A stretch of DNA of 64,000 nucleotides. Source: Megascapheus bottae. Lineage: Eukaryota > Chordata > Mammalia > Rodentia > Geomyidae. Both the position numbers and the translations under genes were made by a program. Shown here piece after piece: positions 48,469-59,102 of the stretch; the stretch's first letter is position 1, and every line of letters starts with the position of its first letter. Where the stretch lies: positions 28,817,525 through 28,881,524 of the forward strand of contig JANJXV010000010.1 in the NCBI GenBank assembly GCA_024803745.1, written 5' to 3'. A model generated the notes under the pieces. It was not told the DNA's origin. It was given only the letters and a program-made list of their open reading frames with translations, and searched no databases.

Positions 48469-51400
48469 ATGGACACTGACCACTTCTCCATAATTTCCCT
48501 AAATATGAACGGGCTGAACAATCCAATCAAAAGACACAGAGCAGCAGACTGGATTAAGAAACACCACCCATCCATATGTTGCCTCCAAGAGACCCACCTC
48601 ACTGCCAAAGACAGAAACAAATTCCAAGTGAAAGGAGAGAAACGAACTTTCCACTCCAATGTACCATACAAAAAAGCAGGAGTAGCAATCTTAATCTCCG
48701 ACAAAATTAACTTCTCAGTAAAATCAGTACATAAAGATAGAGATGGTCATTATATATTAGTAAAGGGTACAATCCATGCCCATAATATTATAGTTATAAA
48801 CATTTACTCCCCCAACACGGGAGCACCAAAGTTCGTCAAACAAACTCTCTTAGAATTACAGAACAAAATAGACTCAAAAACAATCATAGTGGGAGAACTC
48901 AATATACCACTCTCAACAAATGACAGGTCAACTCAAAAAAATTAAGCAAAGACACCATTGACTTAAATGACACCATAGCCCAGCTGGGCTTAACAGATAT
49001 ACACAGAGTCTTCCACCCAACGGCGAAACTTTTTACATTTTTCTCAGCAGCACATGGAACACACTCCAAAATAGATCATATAATAGTTCATACAGAAAAC
49101 TTAAGCAGATACAAGAGGACTGATAGAATCCCACGTATTCTATCAGACCACAGTGGAGTCAGACTAATTCTGAACAATGCAGTCAAAGTCAAAAAACATT
49201 CAATCACATGGAAACTGAACAACACACTTCTGAATAACTCCTGGTAACAGATCATATCAGAAATGAAATTAAAAACTTCCTTGAATGTAATGACAATCAA
49301 GAAACATCACAAAGGAACTTATGGGACACAGCAAAGGCAGTTCTAAGAGGCAAATTTATCGCACTAGGAGCACATACTAAAAAGACAGAAGAAGTGCATG
49401 TAAATAGCCTAAAAAAAACCTGAAACACCTAGAGGAGCAAGGAAAAGTTAATTCTAAAACAACTAGAAGGACAGAAATAACAAAAATAAAATCAGAATTT
49501 TCAGAGATTGAAATAAGATCTACTATACACAAAATTGATAAATCAAAAAGTTGGTTCTTTGAAAGAGTCAACAAAATAGACAGACCCCTGGCAGATTAAT
49601 CAAAAAAAGGAAAGGGGAGACTCAAATAAACAAGATTAGAGGCCCCAGGGGAACAATCACAACTGATTCCCAAGAAATTCTGTCCATAATTAATAGGTAC
49701 TACCAGGGCCTATATTCAAAGAAACAAGAAAATCTAGTAGAAATGGATGATTTCTTAAACAAATATAGGCTACCCATATTGAACAACGATGAGGTAAACA
49801 AATTGAACAAACCAATCTCTTACAACGAAATTGTGGAAGCAATCAGGGAAATACCAACCAAAAAGAGCCCAGGTCCAGATGGATACACTGTGGAACTCTA
49901 CAAGACATTTAAAGATGAAATAACACCTATACTCTTGAAACTTTTCCGAGAAATAGAAACAAAAGGAGCAATACCAAACTCATTTTATGAAGCTAATATT
50001 ACCCTCATCCCCAAACCAGGGAAAGACCCAACAAAAAAAGAAAACTACAGACCTATCTCTCTAATGAACACAGATGCAAAACTCCTCAATAAAATATTGG
50101 CCAACAGAATCCAGAAACAAATTTAAAAAATCATACACTATGATCAAGTAGGCTTCATCCCACAGATGCAAGGCTGGTTTAACATTCGCAAATCAAGCAA
50201 TGTAATACATCACATCAATAGAGCTAAGGATAACAATCATATGATAATTTCTCTGGATGCGGAGAAGGCATTTGACAAAATACAACATCCATTCATGTTG
50301 AAAGCAATAGAAAAATAGGAATAAGAGGTACATTCCTCAAAAGAGTGAAAGCCATACATGAAAAAACTACAGCCAGTATTATACTAAATGGTGAAATTCA
50401 CCTTAAAATCAGGCAAGAAAAGGACATCAAAGGGATCCACATAGGGAAAGAAGAAATTAAACTATCCCTGTTCACAGATGACATGATCCTCTACTTGAGT
50501 GACCCAACAAACTCCATTCCCAAACTTCTAGAATTAATAAACTACTTTAGCAAAGTGGCAGGATACAAAATTAATCTTCAGAAGTCAGTAGCCTTCTTGT
50601 ACACCAACAATACACAAACAGAAGGCCAAATCAAGAAAGTGACCCCATTCGCAATAGCCCCCAATAGAATAAAATACTTAGGAATATACTTAACCAAAGA
50701 TGTAAAGGAATTATTCAATGAAAACTATAAAAGCCTAATGAAAGAAATTAAAGAGGATACTAGGAAATGGAAAGACATCTCATGCTCATGGCTAGGGAGA
50801 ACCAACATAGTGAAAATGAATATACTGCCAAAATTGATATACAAATTCAATTCAATCCCCATCAAAATCCCAAAGACATTCTTTACGGAAATAGAAGATA
50901 TACTCCAAAGAGTCATATAAAACAAGAAAAGACCTAGAATAGCCAAAACAATTCTAGGCAAAAAGAGCAATGCTGGTGGTATTACAATACCAGACTTCAA
51001 ACTGTACTATAGAGTCATAATAACAAAAACTGCTTGGTATTGGCACAAACACAGACAAGAAGATCAGTGGAACAGAATAGAAGACCCAGAAATAGAACCA
51101 CATACCTATAGTCAACTTGTATTTGACAAAGGAGCCAAAGATATACAGTGGAACAAACAGTCTATTCAATTATTGGTGCTGGCAAAACTGGGCAGCCACA
51201 TGCAAAAAACTAAAAAATGACCCTAGCTTTTCGCCATGCACAAGCATTAACTCAAAGTGGATCAAAGACCTCAATGTCAGACCGGAAACCGTGAAATTGC
51301 TACATGATAAAGTAGGAGAGACACTGGAACTCAACAGGCACAGGCAAAAGATTCCCGAACAGAATCCCAGGGTCACAACAGATTGGAGAGAGACTCGATA

Positions 51401-52196
51401 ATTGGGACTACCTAAAACTAAAAAGTTTCTGTACAGATAAAAACATAGCCGCAAAAGTAGAGAGACAGCCAACCACTGGGAAAAGGTATTCACCAACAAT
51501 ACATCTGACAAATACTTAATATCCAGTATCTACAGTGAACTCAAGAAACTAATCTCCCCAAAACCCAATAAACCATTCACTAAATGGGCAAAGGAACTAA
51601 GGAGAGACTAATCAAAAGAGATTAAAATGGCAGAAAAGCATAAGAGAAAATGTTCATCATCTATGGTCATAAAGGAAATGCAAATAAAAACAACCCTAAG
51701 ATACTACCTTACCCCAACAAGAATGGCCAAGATTTTGAACTCAGACAATGACAGTTGCTGGTGGGGTTGTGGAGAAAAAGGAAGCCCACTACACTGTTGG
51801 TGGGAATGTAGACTAGTTCAGCCACTCTGGAAAGCAGTGGGGAGGTTTCTTAAAGAACTGAAAATAGACCTTCCCTATGATCCTGCCATACCACTTCTGG
51901 GCATCTATCCTGAACATCATGACCCAAGATATTATAAGGACACCTGCTCATCTGTGTTCATCTCTGCACTATTCACAATAGCCAGGCAATGGAAACAATC
52001 CAGATGTCCTACTGCAGATGAATGGATACAGAATATGTGGTATATATACACAATGGAATTCTACATAGCCAACAGACAAGATAAAATAATGGCATTCGCA
52101 GGGAAATGGATGAATCTAGAGCGAATCATGTTGAGTGAGACAAGTCAAGACCAAAGGAACAAAAGGCGCATGGTATCCTTAATATGTGGCTATTAA
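48469..52196 (+). pseudogene. L1-B ORF2 (endonuclease/reverse transcriptase), broken
   Basis: ORF2p nicks target DNA and reverse-transcribes L1 RNA. The endonuclease runs from ATG 48469: Asn14 (LNMNG), Glu41 (LQETHL), the NIYSPN tyrosine, and SDHSG with Asp and His at about 49144. The usual GDFN catalytic word reads GELN, which loses the aspartate. The frame breaks at TAA 48943. The Z/fingers region is frame-shifted at 49240-49740. RT words are KSPGPDG (about 49860), YRPISLMN (about 50050), [10 protein letters not shown] (about 50255) and FTDD in place of FADD (about 50477). There are stops at 50124 and 50318. Between NGEIHLK and RQEKDIKG roughly 30 residues that normally hold the RQGCPLSP block are absent. 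The C-terminal cysteine block (GCGEKGSPLHCWWEC) is intact in the last 190 codons. The length is about 100 nt below usual. Confidence 0.92.
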
Positions 52197-52523
52197 ATCC
52201 AAAAAGTACAAGAGCGAGGACTCAATAACTGCATAACCGAAGCTATGGACATGGTAATGGAAATACAAATATAACTATATAGACATAAAAACCTATGATT
52301 CTATAGACATAATGTTTTATTTCATAAATTAATATGTTTCTATGACATACAAATCTTTAGCCTAATTGTGATTAAGTTCTAAATACTAAGTGCCAGTGAT
52401 TGTAAATAGAGATTCCCTCCTTGAACATTTGTATGTTAAGCTTGTCATCTAAAATATGATGTAAAAATCAACGTTAATAAATTCATGAAAAAAATTAAAC
52501 ATTCTCATCTTTTCCAAAAAAAA
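52197..52523 (+). mobile_element. L1-B 3' UTR and poly-A
   Basis: This short A/T-rich 3' UTR lacks the G-rich tract typical of lineage A. It ends with 'gttaataaattcatgaaaa', 'cattctcatcttttcc' and an A run (52516-52527). The homologous reversed sequence at 56397-56700 confirms its limits. Confidence 0.9.
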
Positions 52524-52542
52524 AAAAGTGCATGGTTGGGAA

Positions 52543-52700
52543 GGAAAACAAGATGAGGGGTGAGGGCAGGTGGAGGGAAATGGGGACCAAGACATGAGAA
52601 AGGGTATCAATGTTTGTGAAGTAATGCACCTTCTATCTGGTGAATATAATGCAATCCTTTTATTAATTACATTAAAAATATATGGAAAAAATAAATAATA
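52543..52700 (+). mobile_element. Older L1-A 3' UTR stub that hosts the L1-B insertion
   Basis: The G-rich tract and 3' UTR end of lineage A ('ggaaaacaagatgagggg' to 'attacattaaaaatatatgg') resume immediately after the L1-B duplication. The first few bases of this stub are at 45938-45944. Its own target duplication is probably 'aattaaaagtgcatg' (45922-45936) against 'aactaaaaagtgcatg' (52700-52715). The L1-B therefore landed within about 10 bp of the stub's 5' edge. Confidence 0.82.
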
Positions 52701-52716
52701 CAACTAAAAAGTGCAT

Positions 52717-55194
52717 GTTTTTGATCTTTTCAATAAAAAAATCCAAGTCACTTTTGACATCACTAATTTCTCTTACTGAATACATAATTGCAATGCTGAG
52801 GCAAAATTACTGATGAATTTCTTTACAAAACTGTTGACATTGTCCAGAAAAAAAATGTACTGTTTTTCTGGCATGTAACTGTAGCACTTCAGAAAAACAC
52901 CTTTATATTAGCAATAAGACACATCTGACAAAGAAAGCTTAATAAAAAGAAAATAGACTGATAAATTTAAAACTATTCAGAAATAAAGAGAAACTTTAAT
53001 ATATAGTCTGTTTTTCCCCAATGAGACCAAAGAAAGACAGAGAAAGCATATTAATAAAATATATGAAATTTTTTAAAGAAATGTAATTTCCCATTTTCCA
53101 TTCTACAGCAAAAATTCAAAATAGTCTCACTCATTACTTTATATTGCAAATGAAACCTTCATATTTCAGGTGGTTTTTCAAGATTCTTTTAATTAGTTTT
53201 CATGAGATCTGTGTTTAAAATTCATAAGCAAAGGAAAAGAAATGATTTACTCAAAAACTTCAGAACTACTTAAAATGATCTTTTTTAAAACCAGTCTTTT
53301 TTCATGCTTCTTGATCTTTTAATTTTAAATTTTCTGGATAAAATTCTAAAGGGAAGAGAATCTTCTATGACTCTCATGCCTAGGAAACTGGATTTCTTTT
53401 AGTTGCTGTGTTCTACAGTTCCTTTCATAACTGTTGTTTCACAGCTCATGTGTTACCTGTTAAGTCAGTGACAAGTTCACCGACCAGAAAATTAGTACAT
53501 AAATTAAGATTGAATTTATTGCTTTTCATCTTTATATGGACACTGGTAAATATTTATCTTCTGTGTTTTTTAAATATAGCTATTGAACCCAATTCTCCCA
53601 ATTCATGTTCCTAGACTTGGTCTAAAAATTGGCTTACAGACAATGTCATTAGAGAAATAACTCCAGCATGGTATGTTTATATCATCTATTTTGCTGCTAT
53701 AAAACAAAAATGCACTAACCATACATTTGTCCAATAAAACATGCTCTAAAAACACTCAAGGGTTTCTTCCCTTAAAGGTATTTTGTTTTTTTGCTTTCTG
53801 GACATGCCTTCCAGTCCACCACTCTTTAGACCTAAGCAACATTACAATTTTTCTCACATAGTTGTCTTCCTCTCAGTTAGCTGATGGATAAGAATATCAT
53901 AGTAATTCAGTATAATGGTTCCCTTTGGAAATGTAATACATGTGTATTCATTATTACTCTCAAGCCTCATGCTAAAAGGGGGAAGAGAGTATACTTCCTT
54001 CAATGCTGTGCTTTGGGGGCCTTGCATCATATACTGTTCAATAACTTCTGTTTTAAATTTGTCAGCAAATAGATAGAGAAGAAGATATATGTGGGTTTCA
54101 TATCAAATGTACAATGCCTGTCCTGCTAATGAAATACAATATCTGGTTATTAATTCTTTCAACACACACAGAAATGAATTGGGGACTATTAGGCTGGTAG
54201 CATAATACACTCATGAAATGGAAGTTCTACCTCTTAGGAAAATGTTCACATTCAGGATAAATTATTCTTGTAAAGAAAGGTTTTAGGGTAATTTTTCGTT
54301 ATTTTGTCAGGCTGAAAGTCTACCTGAACTAGAAAGAAAAACTGAGATTTGGAAACAGGGTGCTCATTAGACTATTGTAAACTCCTTTGACAATTATCAA
54401 ATTACATTTTTAAAAATGCTTGCTTCCACAATATTTTTTTTACCATGCATGAATGGAAAATCCTGCCTTTATCATTCAATGAGAATAAAGTTTTTACTTC
54501 TAATGATGAAGCTGTTCTCTGGTCATATTGAACTTTAATTTAAAATGAAATATCATCTCTATACCAGGGGTCTGTTAGAATCTTGGGTTAGTTCTTCACA
54601 GCTTACTGTTTTCTCATCAAAAGACAATAAAACTTGTAATAGAATTGATCTTTGCAATATATTTATAAGAATATCATATTGCACACTGAAGGTGGATTCT
54701 GCATGATTAGAAAAAATGCTACCAATAATTATAATCTTTCAGGAAAATTCAGCAGTGTGCAAACCAATACTTTTCCCTTATGCCTTACATCCTAATGCAA
54801 ACAAAAGCAGTTGTCAAGAGAAAAAAAAACTATATATTCAGAGCACGTCCTCTAAATAGAATAAAAGACTATGTTGTAGTATTCTGGCTTACTTCTGTGA
54901 TTAAAATATTTCTTTTAAATGACAGTGAATACTTCAAATTTAAGCTACTAATACATAGATTCTTAATAGTAATTATGAATTTGGATATTAAGAGTAAAAC
55001 TTGTTAAGATACATGTCTTTATCTTGTGCATAGGCAATGAATCCTTTTTATGCTTCCATAATCAAGTCAATCTTTCCTCTTCTCACATTTTCTTACTTTT
55101 CAGTTCAAGTTTTACCTTACAAGCTTGGTAAGAATTAGCTTTGTAAAACAGCAAAGTGACTATGCAAGTATAAAGCCATTGAGAAAGAAAGGAA
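52717..55194. other. Unique AT-rich DNA
   Basis: No gene or transposon is recognised. The frames at 53408, 53884 and 54780 (62-75 codons) show no domain. Confidence 0.6.
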
Positions 55195-55433
55195 TTTTTT
55201 TTTTTTTATGTCAGTCACGGGGCTTGAATTCTGGGCTGAGCTCTGTCCCTGAGCTCTTCAGCCCAAGACTACTGCTCTACACCTGGAATCAGAGTGCCAC
55301 TTCCCATTTTCTTGTGGTTAACTGGAGATAAGAATCTCATGTTCTTTAGTGCTAAGGTGGCTTTAAACTTCAGTCCTCAGACCTCAGCCTCCTGAGTAGG
55401 TAGGATTGCAGACATGAGCCATGGCGCACAGCT
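55195..55433 (-). mobile_element. B1-dID SINE
   Basis: A minus-strand copy with a T run (55195-55207), the ID-like half ('gtcagtcacggggcttgaat', 'agtgccacttccc'), the linker ('tggttaactggagataaga') and the B1 half ('cagcctcctgagtaggtagg', 'gacatgagccatggcgc'). It is moderately diverged. Confidence 0.85.
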
Positions 55434-55443
55434 GGAACTTGTT

Positions 55444-55472
55444 GTTATTATTATTATTATTATTATTATTTT
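55444..55472. repeat. (TTA)n microsatellite
   Basis: About nine TTA units lie just after the SINE and are followed by T-rich sequence. Confidence 0.93.
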
Positions 55473-55562
55473 TATTTTTATTTGCAAACTCATATCCTAG
55501 CTTTTTGAAGATAAGAATTGATAAGAATGCAAATCCTTGAACACAGAGCCTAAGATAATTGC

Positions 55563-55610
55563 AGAGGCATCCTGTTAATATTTATAGAGAGGCATCCTGT
55601 TATTATTTAT
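55563..55610. repeat. Short tandem duplication (about 23 bp)
   Basis: 'agaggcatcctgttaatat' (55563 onward) is repeated as 'agaggcatcctgttattat' (55588 onward), with two spacer bases between units. Confidence 0.85.
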
Positions 55611-55648
55611 ATTTTATTATGCTAGACTACTGAGATTGCAGTATTGTC

Positions 55649-56034
55649 AAAATGGAAGCAATGAACATAAGGTTATAAAGGATGAGACTAAATGAAATGA
55701 ACTCTAGGATATGGAAACAAGAGGCTTATTTTGTGTACTGTTCTTGATGTACTATGTTATTTATCTTCTCATTTTTGGTCCTTATGATTAATATCATGTT
55801 GTTACTGTATCTGACTTTGTTACCTAGTATATTGTATGTATGTTTATTTGTTTATTTAAAATAGGGAAGGGAACTGGGGAAAACAAGATGAATGCAAGGG
55901 GCTATGGGAAGGAAACAGGGACAAAAACATGAGAAGGGGTATCAATATGAGAGACGTAATGCACCCACTACCTGACAAATGTAACTGTAATCCCGACAAT
56001 ACAATAAAAATATAATAATATAAAAAATGGAAGC
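55649..56034 (+). mobile_element. L1 lineage A 3' UTR stub with TSD
   Basis: The body 55660-56023 is a lineage-A 3' UTR with the G-rich tract at 55862-55919 and the tail 'acaataaaaatataataat'. The duplication 'aaaatggaagc' (55649-55659 and 56024-56034) bounds it. It is more diverged than the 18.6-kb copy and closest to those at 42.4 and 43.9 kb ('gcacccactacctgacaaat'). Confidence 0.9.
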
Positions 56035-56396
56035 GAAATCTAATTATTAAATTAGATGTTGATCAGGGATATATTAGCAATGTTGCAATTCTTACATACA
56101 TAGAGTTTCTTATTTAAGTTTCTCAGTTTTAGGGGAGAAAAATCTGAGCTTTGCTTAGGGCTAAATCACTGGGGTGTACAGCTGTTCTGTAACAACACTG
56201 ATGATAGCTTTCTTCTGTTCATTGCACTCATCTCTGTGCACAAACTTTAGAGCCCCACAAGATAAAACAAAATTCTGTGCATGACATATAACAGAAATTC
56301 AGCACACTAGCAGATGGGTTATCTGCCATTTCTGGTTATATAAGAAGGCCCCTTGGTATTCTTCCAACACTTGAATAATGCTTTCTTTGAATAATG
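56035..56396. other. Unique DNA
   Basis: No gene or repeat is recognised. Confidence 0.6.
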
Positions 56397-56952
56397 TTTT
56401 TTTAAGAATTTATTAATGTTGATTTTTACCTCATATTTTAAATGACAAGTTTAACAAACAAGTGTTCAAGGAGGGAATCTCTATTTACAATCACTGGGAC
56501 TTAGTATTTAGAACTTAATCAAAATTAGGCTAAGGGTTTGTATGTCATAGAAACATATTAATTTAAGAAATAAAACATTATGTCTATAGAGTCATAGGTT
56601 TTTATGTCTATATAGTTATGTTTATATTTCCATTACCATGTACATAGCTTTGGGTATGCAGTTATTGAGTCCTTGCTCTAGTACTCTTTGGATTTAATAG
56701 CCACATATTAAGGATACCATGCGCCTTTTGTTCCTTAGGTCTTGACTTGTCTCAACATGATTTGCTCTAGATTTATCCATTTCCCTGCGAATGCCATTAT
56801 TTTATCTTGTCTGTTGGCTATGTAGAATTCCATTGTGTATATATACCACATTTTCTGTATCCACTCATCTGCAGTAGGACATCTGGATTGTTTCCATTGC
56901 CTGGCTATTGTGAATAGTGCAGAGATGAACATAGATGAGCAGGTGTCCTTAT
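56397..56952 (-). mobile_element. L1 lineage B, 5'-truncated, ORF2 end plus 3' UTR
   Basis: The minus-strand copy carries the last 75 or so codons of ORF2 (56735-56952; words CSSMFISALFTIARQWKQS and CPTADEWIQ, nearly identical to the full-length L1-B) and the complete lineage-B 3' UTR down to 56397. It is shorn off at 56952 and I find no target duplication. It shows that lineage B produced more than one insertion in this region. Confidence 0.9.
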
Positions 56953-56989
56953 ATTCCATCCTATTTCTTTTGAAACTTCAACATCTCTA

Positions 56990-57393
56990 TGAATTGGCAC
57001 ACCAGTAGCTTCTGCAACAGACTGCCTTTTATTTTATTCTGTTTTGACAAGTTGTCCTATATTTATTCTACAAGTTTTGTTCCTTCTCTTTATTACAAAT
57101 CAGCTTGGCACTTTTTGCACAGTGGCAAACATTTTTGAATTAATCTGAAGATTTTATGTTTTATCAATATAATCAACAAGATAACTTGTTTAATTATAAG
57201 TACTCTTCCTTATTTCCATAGTGGTCAGAGAATGTACTTTTTATTGTACTGATTACATTCAATTTGCCATGGCTTGCTTTCTAAAACATTGCATACTATG
57301 TGAATATTTCAGATACATGGGGAGGGAATTCTGTACCTTTAGAGGATGCAGTGCTATGTAAATGTCCCCAGATCTAATGGAATGATGAAAGTT
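56990..57393 (-). mobile_element. Ancient L1 ORF2 remnant, left part
   Basis: The plus strand carries the antisense of an ancient L1 ORF2: 'atttccatagtggtcagag' (usual 'ttccattgtggtcagag'), 'caatttgccatggcttgc', 'gaattctgtacc' and 'tgctatgtaaatgtcc' in the correct order. Stops and indels are everywhere. The match continues at 58690. Confidence 0.6.
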
Positions 57394-57443
<50 letters not shown>

Positions 57444-57464
57444 CTCTGTCTGTCTGTTTCTCTG

Positions 57465-57511
<47 letters not shown>
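57394..57511. repeat. Compound (TATC)n/(TGTC)n microsatellite
   Basis: A long TATC array is interrupted by 'tctctgtctgtctgtttctc' near 57442-57463 and then resumes. It sits in the position of the poly-A tail of the minus-strand L1 that follows, and gives rise to the spurious serine/isoleucine/tyrosine/leucine frame at 57346-57531. Confidence 0.97.
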
Positions 57512-57512
<1 letters not shown>

Positions 57513-58680
57513 AATTGTAAACGTGATTTAGAGAGGGATTACATTTACATAAGTCAGGTAATGAGCACATTTTTTTGAATAGTGTCACCTCTTCCCTTAT
57601 CTCCCAGTTGTTTTCTCGCAAACCCTCCCCAGAAGTTGTATAGTGCATTTTCAACATAGTGCTCAGTATCACTGCAGAATTAGTTCACCATTTATCTCAC
57701 TATATCTGTGCTTCCCCTTCATCTCCAGGAGTTTTAATCCTTCCATACTCTTGCTCATTTTTCATATTAATAGTTTTATCTCTAAGAGAGGAATCCTTCC
57801 AATCTCTTCTTGTTTGCATGGTCTCTGCTGAGAAATCTGTGATTATTCTGATTAGTTTTCCTTTGTAGGTGAGTGTTCTGCTTTTAGATCCTTTCTTTGG
57901 TCTCTGTTGATCCTGTACGGATTATAAATGTGGCGGTGGGATGTGCTTTTCTGGTCAGGTCTGTTTGGGGTTCTAAAAGCTTCTTGTATCTGGATGGGCC
58001 TGCCCTTCTGGATATTTGGGAAGTTCTCTGAGATGATTCCCTGAAGTATATTTCCAATACCATTGACTTCTTCCCCCAGGGCTTCCTCAATACCAAGTAG
58101 CCTTAAATTCTTCAGGTTTTTTTGAGGTTGAGGGACGGGATATGAAACTTGTGTCTCCACTAAATACAGGATCCAACATTTTAAAAAAGTATTTTTTTCC
58201 TGCTATTTGGCCTTGTTGTTTTTCTGGTCAGTTCGCTTGATTGGGCAGAAAAAAAAAAAGCCAGTGGTTCCACGAGCTGCTTTATTTACCAGGAGCCTGG
58301 CCCTGCCCAGGAAAAGGAACTTCTGCTAGCACCGAGGTGGACATCCGGCTCAGCTGCCTCTGGGGATACCTTTCCCCTTTTGAATGATTTCACTGCCAGC
58401 ACCACTTCTCAGGCTCCAGTTGGTTTGGCAGGTTCTTTGCCAGCTGTCAAGATGGCACTGTTCTTGGCTGGTGGGGAAGGGGATTCCCTCCCAATGTGGT
58501 TCAGCAAGCAGAAGTGGAAACGTCCACAGAGGTACTCACAAATTGCTGGATTTTCTGGTTCTTGAAGATGGCAGGTCCGTGCCATGGCCGGGTGAGGACT
58601 CTGGGCTCGTGCAGGCTCTGTCCAGCTCTGACTGGGGCCGGCAGGTCTGCACTGCTGAGAAGCACTGACTCATCTTTCTT
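57512..58680 (-). mobile_element. Internally deleted L1 (lineage A 5' part, no ORF2)
   Basis: Read on the minus strand, this element has a lineage-A 5' UTR (about 58670 to 58120, homologous to 33590-34060), then the middle of ORF1 (about 58120 to 57795), then directly a 3' UTR-like region (about 57790 to 57515: 'gctcattacctgacttatg' in reverse, ending in the microsatellite). ORF2 is absent and so is the ORF1 N-terminus. It interrupts the ancient L1 remnant on both sides, so it behaves as a separate insertion. Whether the 3' part belongs to the same element or to an older L1 end is uncertain. Confidence 0.72.
57795..58125 (-). pseudogene. L1 ORF1 central fragment
   Basis: The RRM start (NLRLLGIEE) follows the 5' UTR directly. 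ISENFPNIQK, FRTPNRPDQKS and TSHRHI follow, and then in another frame the SAETMQ-RRDW region near 57800. Compared with the 300-codon ORF1 at 47500 it lacks about the first 115 residues (the coiled coil) and everything after the RRDW block. Confidence 0.8.
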
Positions 58681-58689
58681 TTTGTTTAG

Positions 58690-59060
58690 GAAAAATAACA
58701 TCGTTGTTTTCTTGGAGTTCATTTCAATACATATGATTATATACACTTAGCTATTGAGTCTTTGTGTAGATCTCATATTTCTGGGTAGCCAGAATTACAA
58801 GGCATAACCCATTGGTGTCAGCTAATATGCCTTTTTATGCTTAATGACTTTCTATATTCTAATGTGTAATCTGCTTAACCCAAGATTGTCTGAATTTTTA
58901 ATAGTATTACTCCTTTTTTATTAGTTTACTCGTGATATATTTTATCCATTTTTCCTGAGCTGCTTACAGCTTTACATATAGAGTAAATTTCTTAAGGATT
59001 ATAAGTACTCATATCTTTCATTTCCATCCATTTAGACAATACTTTCAAACTACTGTGTTT
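58690..59060 (-). mobile_element. Ancient L1 ORF2 remnant, right part
   Basis: This is the continuation of the antisense L1 at 56990-57393: 'gagtctttgtgtagatctc', 'ctttttatgcttaatgac', 'ctccttttttattagttta' and 'ctttacatatagagtaaat' match the order of the region that follows in ancient L1 ORF2. The gap between the two parts is occupied by the younger element. Confidence 0.55.
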
Positions 59061-59062
59061 AG

Positions 59063-59102
59063 AAAATTTACTTCTCTCATGGAAAATTTACTTCTCTCAT
59101 GG
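59063..59102. repeat. Perfect 20-bp tandem duplication
   Basis: 'aaaatttacttctctcatgg' occurs twice head to tail (59063-59082 and 59083-59102). A third partial copy begins 'caaattta'. Confidence 0.95.

Larger units (their letters stand above)
45926..52542 (+). mobile_element. Full-length L1 of lineage B with 19-bp TSD
   Basis: The complete-length L1 (45945-52523, about 6.6 kb) comprises a GC-rich 5' UTR (45945-47499), ORF1 (47500-48402), ORF2 (48469-52196), a 3' UTR and a poly-A run. The target duplication 'aaaagtgcatggttgggaa' is perfect at 45926-45944 and 52524-52542, where the right copy merges with the poly-A. The bases before the left copy give a TT/AAAA cleavage site, as expected for the L1 endonuclease. 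Its 3' UTR shares no block with lineage A but matches the minus-strand stub at 56397. ORF1 has one stop and ORF2 has several lesions, so it is inactive. Confidence 0.96.

Noticed and set aside
55443..57511. CRISPR-like or regularly spaced repeat arrays
   Set aside because: All regular arrays in the window are simple microsatellites without unique spacers. The context is a mammalian nuclear genome.
57346..57531. A serine/isoleucine/tyrosine/leucine repeat protein
   Set aside because: It is translation of the TATC microsatellite.
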